Source: Albugo candida (Eukaryota; Oomycota; Peronosporomycetes; Albuginales; Albuginaceae). Taken from it: a stretch of 64,000 nucleotides of DNA. Below the pieces are notes generated by a model. The model was not told the DNA's origin and ran no database searches. It saw only the letters and a list, made by a program, of their open reading frames with translations. Positions 54,978-64,000 of the stretch are shown here, in pieces. A program made the position numbers and the translations under genes. How positions within the stretch are numbered: the stretch's first letter is position 1; the number at the start of each line of letters is the position of its first letter. Where the stretch lies: NCBI GenBank assembly GCA_905220665.1, contig CAJNAR010000172.1, positions 62,001 to 126,000 of the forward strand, read 5' to 3'.

Positions 54978-57900
54978 TCATCTAAAGTTGTTTCCCTCCT
55001 TTAGTTGGAATTTCATAGCTAAGAGCATCTTGATTGTCTCTATAGCAATGTTGATATCATACTCTTTCTCTTCGTCCGACAAAAAGACATACGGCACCAG
55101 GCACGGATGCGTTTTCGTTTTGTCATCACGTTCGGGACCGTATGTCCATCCCTCATCCATTCTTCCTTTCGACCACACTTCGTGGGCATTTTCAGCGAGC
55201 AAATCTACAAGATGAAGAAGAGATGGAGGGATTTCCTGATCACTCGTATCGATAGGTGTCGGTCGATAGATTTGTTTTCGATCCGAACCGTAAAATGTGA
55301 AAAACGGAGACGCGTCACTAAAAGTCGATTGTCGTTGCAACTTACTTCCGTTTTCTTGTGACAACTTCCGATTCAGTTGTTTTTTGTTCAAAGTAACTTG
55401 GTTGGAAATGGAGCCGGAATTGAGGTCGATATCAACATTTTCGTCCTGATCGTCTTCTTCCACTGCAAAACTTTGACCAGCAGACTCCCGACGACTCGAA
55501 GATCGCGCGATTGATTCCGTTAATGTTTCAGAGGTGTTTTCACGTGCGATCACATACTTCATAATCAGTATCGTTTTGATTGTTTCCATGGCTGACCGAT
55601 AATCGAATGCTTGTTCATCTTTTGGGAGAAGTTTGAACGGTATAAGATTTGGATGTTTTCGTTCACTACCGTTTCTTTCTTCACCGTATTCCCAGCCTTG
55701 TTTGATCCGTTCCAAAGCCCACATCTCGTGTGTGTTTTCCGCAAGCATATCTGCTATATGACTCAACGGTCCGAGCTCGACTTTGCTCGTATCGACCGGC
55801 TTGGGACGGTAATTATGACCTTCCTCTTCACGGGATGGCATGTCAGTCAAACACTTTCGGAAGCGATACATAATTTGTATCGCTTCTTGCCGAATTTGAT
55901 CCTTAGAACACCCGCTTGTTCGCTTCTGCCGTCTGAGATGCATGTCCAGCATTCGAATCAATTCATCCAATCGAACACTTTTGTGACCTTCACTCCGCAT
56001 TTTATCGAACAAAAGCCACAGACGATAATCGTCCAACAGAGAAGAATCATTACCTCCGTTTCCGTAGTTGAGCCAAATTTTGGTCGCACGTACAATACAC
56101 TCGCGGATTTCGTTATAAATGACTTTGCCGACGTGAAAGACAAACAGTTGCCAGGGTATCTCAAGCTTTTCACCACCCAAAAGCTCGTATACATATTTAT
56201 GGGTTGCCGAATTCCGTCGACGCTCATTATCGCTCATATGCGAAACTCTATCGTGTTCATTTTCCAGGACGATGCATTCCACAGACAATTTGTTGTGCTG
56301 AACGACTCTCAGCGGCACAACAGAACCGAGCATGTAGTCACCAATTAAGCGTACAGTGATGCCAATTGGTATCAACTTTTTTATCGTTTTGTGATCGAAA
56401 TCGTCACAAAGTCGGATGTACGTTCGTTCATGTTGCTCGACCCCGCTACCGGACCCTGGAGGCTCTGGATACGTCGAGGAATCAGGTGACTTTGCGTGTT
56501 TTGCGCGGTCATGAAATTTGATACGACGGTCAAATTTCACTCCAAATCGCATTAGAGCCATGATACGCCAAACAGCACTTCGAAAAAGCTTACTAACACG
56601 CTGTCGAGTTTCTTCTTGGTCGACTAAATTCGTCGAAATCAATCGAACATACTGGTGAGGTCGGAGTTGGATCACTTGGTTTTTCGTCGTCACAACGGTC
56701 GGGGCACAAGCTTGTAAGAATAATCGCATGCGCATGAGCGCATCATATTCCAAGTCGTCGTTCAAACACGAAGCTTTCATAATATGACTGTCGACCTTGT
56801 CATCCCCTCCAGAGCTTCCCGTGCTTTTTTCCTCCAGAATGCCAGTATCTCCAGCATGTTTAGCAAACTCATAGTATTCTGAGAGTATGGCCACAAACAT
56901 ATTGACCAAGACTTGGAAGACCAAAATGATAAAAGTCACTAGAAATAGTGGAGCCAGTCGTGGATTGGCCTGTTGTAATCGAGGGTATTCGAGATCCCCT
57001 GCTAGCATATGAAAGCATGTCGAGTACGATTTTGAAAGCGATGAGAACTCTTTAAGTGCCGATCCAAACGCATAGTAACCCATGAAGGAATAGCCCAAAA
57101 AAATCAGATTGAAAATGACCAAAAAACCCATCAGATCTCTCATGGCCATTCCTAGGACTCGCCACAACAGATTCAAAGTAGAGTTCATTCGTAGGAATTT
57201 GAAGACGCGAAGAAAACTGACAGCGGATGCCACGGAGGCGAAATCCGATAATTGCTGATATGATGTGAGTAAAAGAACCCCATACGAATGCAAGTCGAAA
57301 TTCATATCACTCAGAGAATCGATGCCGGTCGGATGTACGGATAAAAACGCATGTCTGAACGCACTTGAAGCAATGAAATAATGCGCCATTTGAGCTAAGA
57401 GACAGAAAAGAACGAGCAAATGCACGATTTCAAATACATTCCACAAGTCTGTGCTCAGGTACGTCACAAGTCCCTGTGTGGATATCCTCGACCATTCTCC
57501 GATACAATAGCCTGTCCAGAACAGGATCAACGCAAACCATACCATCAGCCTGTTATCGAGCCACCAAAAGAATGATTGATGAGTTTGGTTGGCAATTTCG
57601 TCACAACTTTGGGTAGCATTTTCGACGCAAATTGGATGATTCAGCTTTGAAAGAGTCGCTTCGTCTAATCCTAAAACTCGCAAATTTGCACTGTGAGGAA
57701 AATGGCTGAGGTAGCCGGAGGGATCGATAGTGACAGTATGATAACCGATGGTGAACACTTCAGTAAATGGATTGAGTAAAATGAAGCTGAGACTTGCTGC
57801 TCTTGTTGCGGCAGATAGCCATTTGTCCTCCATGATGTCTTCAATCTTCACATTGCATAAGTCGATCAGATAGCCGCCAGTGCCATAACACTCATTTTGC

Positions 57901-59108
57901 TGACCTATCCTGGTAAATGTAGGGAGAACTGGCATGGAGTGTAGTAAGCGTGGACATAAAAGTTCAAGTCCGTCCTTCCACAGATAGGATCGTTTCTCTC
58001 CATCAGCGTCAGCCTTTGAATACAAAACTCGTGTATCTTCGTCTCGCGCACTGAAGGAAGGATAACAGATGACATTCCAACTTCCAAGCGATAAGCATTG
58101 TCGTGGGTTCACTCGTACTTGACGTAAATGAATTCCACCAATACGAACGAGCTGATTTTCAGAGTGGATTTGTGGGCTTAATTTGCTCAGAGACTGCGTG
58201 TCTGTAATCGCAATGTCTTGCGGACACAAAGCTGACTGTAGCTTGGTAGAAAAGTCGTACAAGTCCATCAATTTATTCACTTCACACACACCGTGTTCTC
58301 TACACGTCAGATCGCCCACAACATGATTATGCTGATACGATTGCTCAACTGGTAAACACGATAAAAGGGTGAACAATAAAGCAAGGAAGACGATGTATAC
58401 GAGAAGCTCTTGATAAAATTGTCTTCGCATCGTTTCTTTGTATTCCGAAGCAAGGCTGATGAGATCGAGTTTTTTCTTTTTCATATGGATCCCTTTGTAG
58501 ATAAAATGAGTGTTTTGTGGCTCTGTTGTCCACATGGACAAGAACCCTTTAGCGGCTCGTTTAGAGCTGACTACTGTTTTAGCCACATCAGCAAAACATG
58601 CACCAATGTTTCTCGATAACTGATCACTGCTATCCAGAGTCGGTTGTCCACATTGCGCTTCTTCGATCTCGTTTTTTGGCGGAATTGAATTTGTACTTCG
58701 TAACTTTCTTGTAAGCCGTCTGCATTTTTGAATCGTATTCTCGCTTATAGCGGGTAAGCTGTGAGTTGAGATGATTTCGCATTGTTTGGGGACTGATTTC
58801 TCATTCAATAGCTTTCGGTTCCTCGTCAGATTCGGTTTCTTTCGATGTGCAGAGATCGCAATCCGCTTCTTGATATAAATACCTACGCGAGTCTCCGGGT
58901 ATTTGGGTTCAGATGAATGATATCGCACAAGAGGAGGTCTTTTGTGTGCCCCCAAGCACTCACTTGTGACGCTGGAACAGCGATTTCGACTCGTTTGTTG
59001 GGGGGAAGTCGCTTCATCTATTTCAGCAACTTTGGAAAATCCCAATGAGCAATTGACAGGAGAGTTCGATGCGCCCGATTCGATATCATCGGACTGAGTC
59101 GACATCAT
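54978..59108 (-). CDS. Polycystin (PKD2)-like TRP cation channel with two C-terminal RyR domains
   Basis: 1376 residues, single exon. A long cytosolic, Arg/Lys-rich N-terminus (1-230) precedes TM1 (about 235-252, LLVYIVFLALLFTLLSCL). A large Cys-containing extracytosolic domain of the polycystin type follows, then five more membrane segments, with FLVIFNLIFLGYSFMGYYAFG (S5), the pore MLAGDLEY and IILVFQVLVNMFVAIL (S6). The Gly-Asp of the filter is as in PKD2. After a basic cytosolic region come two copies of the RyR domain (PF02026 type): 1100-1188 (YRPKPVDTS, LAENTHEMWA, GWEYGEERN) and 1281-1370 (YRPTPIDTS, LAENAHEVWS, GWTYGPERD). In ryanodine receptors these repeats are cytosolic. Predicted Ca2+/cation channel, location unknown (cilium/zoospore, or vacuole). 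Start chosen at the first Met of MMSTQS; 118 bp after the GatB stop. Confidence 0.9.
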   Translation of the reverse strand: MMSTQSDDIESGASNSPVNCSLGFSKVAEIDEATSPQQTSRNRCSSVTSECLGAHKRPPLVRYHSSEPKYPETRVGIYIKKRIAISAHRKKPNLTRNRKLLNEKSVPKQCEIISTHSLPAISENTIQKCRRLTRKLRSTNSIPPKNEIEEAQCGQPTLDSSDQLSRNIGACFADVAKTVVSSKRAAKGFLSMWTTEPQNTHFIYKGIHMKKKKLDLISLASEYKETMRRQFYQELLVYIVFLALLFTLLSCLPVEQSYQHNHVVGDLTCREHGVCEVNKLMDLYDFSTKLQSALCPQDIAITDTQSLSKLSPQIHSENQLVRIGGIHLRQVRVNPRQCLSLGSWNVICYPSFSARDEDTRVLYSKADADGEKRSYLWKDGLELLCPRLLHSMPVLPTFTRIGQQNECYGTGGYLIDLCNVKIEDIMEDKWLSAATRAASLSFILLNPFTEVFTIGYHTVTIDPSGYLSHFPHSANLRVLGLDEATLSKLNHPICVENATQSCDEIANQTHQSFFWWLDNRLMVWFALILFWTGYCIGEWSRISTQGLVTYLSTDLWNVFEIVHLLVLFCLLAQMAHYFIASSAFRHAFLSVHPTGIDSLSDMNFDLHSYGVLLLTSYQQLSDFASVASAVSFLRVFKFLRMNSTLNLLWRVLGMAMRDLMGFLVIFNLIFLGYSFMGYYAFGSALKEFSSLSKSYSTCFHMLAGDLEYPRLQQANPRLAPLFLVTFIILVFQVLVNMFVAILSEYYEFAKHAGDTGILEEKSTGSSGGDDKVDSHIMKASCLNDDLEYDALMRMRLFLQACAPTVVTTKNQVIQLRPHQYVRLISTNLVDQEETRQRVSKLFRSAVWRIMALMRFGVKFDRRIKFHDRAKHAKSPDSSTYPEPPGSGSGVEQHERTYIRLCDDFDHKTIKKLIPIGITVRLIGDYMLGSVVPLRVVQHNKLSVECIVLENEHDRVSHMSDNERRRNSATHKYVYELLGGEKLEIPWQLFVFHVGKVIYNEIRECIVRATKIWLNYGNGGNDSSLLDDYRLWLLFDKMRSEGHKSVRLDELIRMLDMHLRRQKRTSGCSKDQIRQEAIQIMYRFRKCLTDMPSREEEGHNYRPKPVDTSKVELGPLSHIADMLAENTHEMWALERIKQGWEYGEERNGSERKHPNLIPFKLLPKDEQAFDYRSAMETIKTILIMKYVIARENTSETLTESIARSSSRRESAGQSFAVEEDDQDENVDIDLNSGSISNQVTLNKKQLNRKLSQENGSKLQRQSTFSDASPFFTFYGSDRKQIYRPTPIDTSDQEIPPSLLHLVDLLAENAHEVWSKGRMDEGWTYGPERDDKTKTHPCLVPYVFLSDEEKEYDINIAIETIKMLLAMKFQLKEGNNFR

Positions 59109-59226
59109 TTTAGTCGGTCAAAACCGGTATACATGATCGACATCGAAAATGGAAGATGCTGCAGAAATTCAAACAGCTACTCAGATCTATTAACTCGTTC
59201 TATATGCTTTGTGTCAAGCGAACCTC

Positions 59227-61184
59227 TCATTTATCTTCCGTTGCATGTAACAGCTCTCTAACAGCTTCTGAAGCTTTTTCGGGGTTGACCAATCCGTCAC
59301 ATTCTTTCATTACTTGACCCACGAAAAATCCGAATATCTGGCGTTTGCCCTTACAATACGCAATCCGATTTTTCTCATGTTTCTACGTCCACAAAAGTCA
59401 ATTAATATGAAAAAATGCATACTATCGGCTGAACGTACCGGATCATTCACAATCCGCCGGCAGATTTCCCGTATCTTATCGATGTCATTGATTTGTCTCC
59501 AGTCATTTGTATTTACTATATCCAAAGGCATCGCGTTTTCACGTTCCTGTTTGGTATTTTCATGAAAATACATAATTTCGAGAACTTGCTTTGCAATTTT
59601 GCCGGAAATGGATCCGTCTTGGATCAAATCGAGTAATTGGCCGAGTTGACAAGACGACACTGGGCTTTCTGCAATTTCGGTGTTTGTGGTTTTCAAATAA
59701 TTGAATAGCTCATTCAGAATCCATGCAGCAGCGGATTTTGGAGATCTATCTTTTTTTGACACAACTCTCTCAAAGTATGAGACCGCCCCTGGTTCGTTTA
59801 CGAGAACAGAGCTGTCGTATGCAGTCAGCCCGTACTGATCAATCAAACGAGCTATTAATGCTTCAGGTAATTCCGGCATTGTATTCTTTATATGAGATAG
59901 TGCATCCTCATCGAGTATCAATGGCAGCAAGTCAGGTTCTGGCATGAAGCGATAGTCCTTTTCCGTCTCTTTAGACCGGGATTTTTTCTACATGATAAGT
60001 TGCATCGGATGAGATGTGCAAATGTAAACGTGATGTCACTTACCGTGATCCCAGAGATTGAGTCGAAAGAGCGAGTTTCTGCAGCAACAGGACTTGAAGT
60101 TTCTTCAATCCAAGCGATCTGCCTCTTCGCCTCAAATTCAGCAGCTCGAATCATATTTCGAATGCTGTTCATATTTTTGATTTCAACTCGTTGCCCCAAA
60201 AGCTCGGGATTCGTGTGCGTATTACAATCAATGGATTCTTCCACTCCCACTGGACGTACGCTTACATTCAAATCGCACCGTAATGATCCGTCCTCCATGT
60301 TGCCATCAGACACATTGATACATCGTAAAATCCTTTGTAAATGTTGCACAAGGTATCCGATCTCGGCCGGTGATTGTAAATCTGGTTGGAATACAATCTC
60401 CAATAGTCCGGTTCCCGCTCGATTTAGATCCACCAAAGTGTGTTTTTCGTCAATGTCGTGAATGCATTTCCCTGTTCTCACACGAAGAGAAGGGTACGTG
60501 TCATTTGATTTTTCAGAGGATGCATTTCACTCACGTACCTGAGTCTTGTTCGAGTTGTATACGAGCGATTCGGACTTTTCGAAAAACGGCTTTCTACCAC
60601 AACTCAAACGATTAGTAAAGATGACTACACGTTGGAACGACGTTGGCACCCACTTTCTCAACATTGCGTTGCTCCTCTTTTTGTGCTTTCCACAAGTTCA
60701 AAGCTTCGTTTTTCTCTTTTCTCGATTTGTACTTTGATGCATCGAATATTCTTGGAATGATATCACTTCCGGCCAGATCACTGATCTTAGAATTTGGGAT
60801 TTCGAAAGAGAGACTTCCGCTGGATGCAATGGGATTTCGTTGTTGCGTGACCTGATACCCCAAAGGTAAATCGCAGTAAAAGTAGTGCTTCCTCTCAAAG
60901 ATCGAGCGACGATGGATTGTCGCATTGAATGCTAAAGAAGCTCTTATGGCCTGATGAACACACGCTTTATTGACAAGTGGTAAAGTTCCTGGAAGTGCAG
61001 CATCATAGAATGAAACGTGCTGATTGGGAAGCGAAACCGAGTGTTTTGCGGCATAAGATGGAGATGAGGATTCGCTCATTAGCTTTGTATTAGATAGAAT
61101 CTGTGCGTGAACCTCTAGACCGATGCAAACTTGCCATAATCTGCCAGTTGTGCTACTGCGAATAAGTGAGCCATTTGAGAGCAT
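59227..61184 (-). CDS. GATB: Glutamyl-tRNA(Gln) amidotransferase subunit B, mitochondrial
   Basis: Five exons: 61184-60629, 60589-60539, 60471-60044, 59987-59439, 59373-59227. The introns are 39, 67, 56 and 65 bp, and all joins keep frame; 576 residues. GatB transamidates Glu-tRNA(Gln) with GatA and GatC. Landmarks: VCIGLEVHAQILSNTKLMS at the start of the core, FYDAALPGTLP, KHYFYCDLPLGYQVTQQ, IQLEQDSGKCIHD across two splice junctions, DLNRAGTGLLEIV, RCDLNVSV, VEIKNMNS, DYRFMPEPDLLPL and the C-terminal GatB/YqeY domain ending FFVGQVMKECDGLVNPEKASEAV. A short basic N-terminus is compatible with mitochondrial import. The gene opens the minus-strand cluster, upstream of the channel by 118 bp. The 39-bp first intron contains ttactaat, a good branch site. 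Confidence 0.95.
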
Positions 61185-61985
61185 TATTGTGATTGGTTAA
61201 TTCTGAATATGTGATTCAGAATATTTCATCTTATTTGCAATGATATGTCAAGAGAGTATAATATTTACTCGTATGCGCAAGTCTCAAGCTCAGTTAAAGT
61301 TGTCTATATTACTGGAATTGACGAAAATGACTTTGCTAAATGGCTAGACAACAATAAATAAAAAAGAGTACATGCATGGTTGATGTGAGAAGATCGATAT
61401 ATAAGTAACACTGAGAGGACAAGACACTAGGCGCCGACTTCGAATTTTAGACGTCGTCAAAGTTAAAGTAGCTGAGATAAGCAGATAACTATCTCCGTGT
61501 TGTATGCTACTATGACTCGAATACCTTTTCAAGCTGCTTAGTATCGTAGTGCTACCGTTGAAATCAATAGGTATGTACACTGAATCTGCTATAAATCACT
61601 GAAATAGCAGGGCCAGTAGGCTTCTAAATTGCCTTGGTCGAAAATCCTACGGTTCCAACAAAAATTGAACACGACTAATGTAAACGTAAGATCCTCGCAC
61701 AACGAAGTGAAGGATTTCGTGCACACACGATATGCGACCGTCGTGGTCGAACCATAGAAAAAAACTCAAGACGAAAAAAAGCTCTTCCTAAATTGAAAGT
61801 TTCCTGCTTCAGTCGAAAAATAATACTGGTCACTATCTACTTCATCACAATACTTCTAAGTGCGCACTATGGATCCCGGATGTGCATGTTGCAAAAAAAA
61901 TTGTGCTCGAACTGGTAAGATGCAAATTGATAGTCGGGAATTTATATTCGAATATATTGGTAGTAACCGTCTGTGAAGCCGTTTG
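61185..61985. other. GatB upstream region
   Basis: No frame above about 80 codons. Contains the presumptive promoter of the GatB cluster. Nothing else seen. Confidence 0.4.
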
Positions 61986-63300
61986 AAAAGCTTGTGAAAT
62001 TCTTCCACCAAGCAGTAGCTCGCTTCAATCACGACCTGGGACGTGAATAAACATTGGATTTGTCATATCCGGTGCCAAAGCCATTTCAGCAACTCGAAAA
62101 AGTTGATTCTGAGGTATAGTCGGGAAAAATGCCGACTTGAATGCCAAATTGCATCGAATACTCTTGTGTGAGGTCCCTTTCGGGACACAGAAAGGCCTCA
62201 ACCACTTGAGTTCGTCAAAGAATATGTGTCGCCTCAAAGTACTATCGGCGTTAAACCTTGGATTGAGACCGATCCGACGGCTGTCCAACTCCCTTTTACT
62301 GAAACGAAAGATCAAGTTCAGAGCCGAATCGAACTATACCGTTCGTCCACCCAACATAGTACGTAAAAAGACCGTATCCGAAAGCTGAAGCATATCGCAT
62401 CCAAAAATCACGTGCTGGGTCGGGACCATTCCCCCACACCGACCATGAGCAAGGATACTTATCCTCTGCTCAAATGAAGCTGAGGGTTAGTAGGGAAACA
62501 TACAGGGGCATCACAATGTCGTATGAATCTCTCCTGATAAAACAATTGTCGGTAAGATCACAATGACTTCGGCGCGACCAAAACACATGTCTGCTCTACC
62601 ATGAAGACGCTCAAGCCCGATTTATCACAGTCGAATGCCGAATCGGTGATACTGTGAGGATATCTAGTGCTTAATATGACCCAAAATCGGGCAAAATGCA
62701 TTGTGTGATCTCCATTTAGTAAGCGACCAGTTGGTGGACGTAGTTGTACTAAACTGACTTGTTATTTGTTGTGAAAGTAAAAAAATTGGGTCTTCAATTG
62801 TACTTCGTTTGATTACTGGAACCTGCAAGCATCTTCTGCCAGCGTGGACGTAAATGTTGGGGTATGCCGAAATGAGTTGTAAAATGCCAAAAACGTGATG
62901 AAGCCATACTTGTGCCACCATTAATCTTCCACAAAGGGTTCGGAATCGACGTTACGACTGACGGAATTTCCATAGAAACGATCTTCTGAAATTTTAATCA
63001 TCAAATCACCCACTGGTGATTGACCGAATGAAATTTCAAAGTTCGTCAGTGACTCGATTAGTGAGAGTACTTTCACCTTTGCCAACGGTTGCATAATTGG
63101 TGTCAATTTAGTGCAAGCAAAGTTAACTTGGACAATTTCAACTTTTCACCTGAAACATGACAATAATCCTGAACGATCCCAAGTTGTACGTTCACTCCAG
63201 TGAGCGAGAATGATAATAATGTCGAGTCATCCGCAAAAAAGAAACTCGTTGCTGCTCAAGTATGAAGCTCACTCATTATCTTCTTGATATTTTGGACAGA
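61986..63300 (-). mobile_element. LINE relic 2, decayed
   Basis: Minus strand. FFADDSTLLSFSLTG with the reverse-transcriptase catalytic FADD is at about 63225-63180, followed by IVQDYCHVSGEKLKLSK. Further on comes LMVAQVWLHHVFGILQLISAY (landmark VAQVWLHHVFG, about 62915-62880) and then FFPTIPQNQLFRVAEMALA (about 62130-62075). The same blocks in the same order occur in LINE relic 1 on the plus strand at about 19.0-20.2 kb, so both come from one family. Stops throughout; boundaries approximate. Confidence 0.65.
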
Positions 63301-64000
63301 ATAGCTTTCCTGTATTTCAGATTATTCAGATGCTCCTTCTCCATAAGTTACTTCTAATGATATAGAGTGAGAACACTCTCCTGGTTATAATCTTCTTGGG
63401 GAAGTGCTTCTGATACTGTCATTTCTCTGAAGTCAGTATCCAAGTCTTCATGTCCTTCCTCAGTCTCTCCTATCACACCTACCTCATTCAAATTTACTTG
63501 ATAATTGATATATCGCAAGTACTTGGCTTCCAACTGCTCATACAAATAACTCTTTGTTTTTTGATTGGACGTGATGTGTTGCATGGTTTGTTCATGTTTC
63601 TTCGGTGTGTCGGCCAATGTAAGTTGGCATGTTTCTCCATTTTAGGGTCGAAGCCTCATTTTAGGGTTCGCAGCGAAAGCGACAACTCTTTGAGCAGTGG
63701 TGCGATTTGTGGCGTTGCGAAATAGGTATACGCCTCTGGCATGCCTCATCACGGACGGCTCGAGTTTTGCGGCTTATGCTGGCATGTTCCTCTAGGGATG
63801 GATTTAATATTAAAGTTAGAAAAATAGGGATAAATACGGAGCATCAAATCCTCGAGTTTTTTAGATCGAAAAAGGTGGTATCTTTGATCTTCTATTCGAA
63901 GGAGATCGCTTGAGATTATGAGGCTAAAACTTGCAAAAAGTTCTGTGTATACCTCTCTAACCATGCATATCGCGTTGCTAGTGGTGAATGTTGCCGAAAT
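63301..64000. other. Right edge of window, no gene recognised
   Basis: A minus-strand frame of 87 codons (63617-63354) is acidic and unlike anything I know. It may be the degraded 5' part of LINE relic 2. Nothing else seen. Confidence 0.3.

Noticed and set aside
55611..56348. 245-codon plus-strand frame
   Set aside because: Antisense shadow of the polycystin/RyR channel gene, whose domains are clear.

Overview
This is a stretch of eukaryotic nuclear DNA. Host genes are interrupted by very short introns (39 to 68 bp, GT..AG, several with visible branch-point-like motifs), are packed tightly, and alternate with old, nested transposable elements. The style (short introns, gaps of tens of bases between genes, chromodomain gypsy and copia elements, bZIP with a START-like tail, a polycystin channel with RyR domains) suggests a stramenopile, most likely an oomycete with a compact AT-rich genome. 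That assignment is inference from gene content; no marker in the window proves it.

Layout. 1-324: edge of a minus-strand copia element (one LTR and its primer-binding site). 491-3611: a decayed Mutator-like (MULE) element with terminal inverted repeats and inverted subterminal repeat arrays. 3612-11007: gene-poor, with one unrecognised 412-codon reading frame. 11008-18240: tRNA-Ser(UGA), a dienoyl-CoA isomerase (ECH1), RAD54, and an ATRX/ARIP4-like SNF2 ATPase head-to-head with RAD54. About 18.9-27 kb: a LINE relic interrupted by a chromodomain gypsy element, which carries a hAT MITE and a probable tRNA-derived SINE. 29230-35539: copia C with a LINE fragment inserted in its integrase. 37320-46753: copia A with the oppositely oriented copia B inserted in it. 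46875-52345: a PH-PH-BRCT-BRCT protein and a bZIP factor, both on +. 52540-61184: a tight minus-strand cluster, in transcription order GatB, polycystin/RyR channel, MFS sugar transporter, RNase H2 subunit C, with gaps of 118, 55 and 39 bp. 61.9-63.3 kb: a second LINE relic on the minus strand.

Relations between genes. RAD54 and the ATRX-like ATPase start within 20 bp of each other on opposite strands and probably share a promoter; both remodel chromatin or D-loops during recombination. RNase H2C and the BRCT protein are also genome-maintenance factors, but they do not form a unit with these two.

Most notable observation. Four copia-type ends from several lineages (A, B, C and the edge element D) carry the same 14-base primer-binding site, abutting or nearly abutting the LTR. 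It is complementary to the anticodon stem-loop of initiator tRNA-Met, and the ATG inside it is also the first codon of the Gag frame, which always begins Met-Ser-Pro. The initiator tRNA would therefore recognise the same three bases for translation start and for priming reverse transcription.
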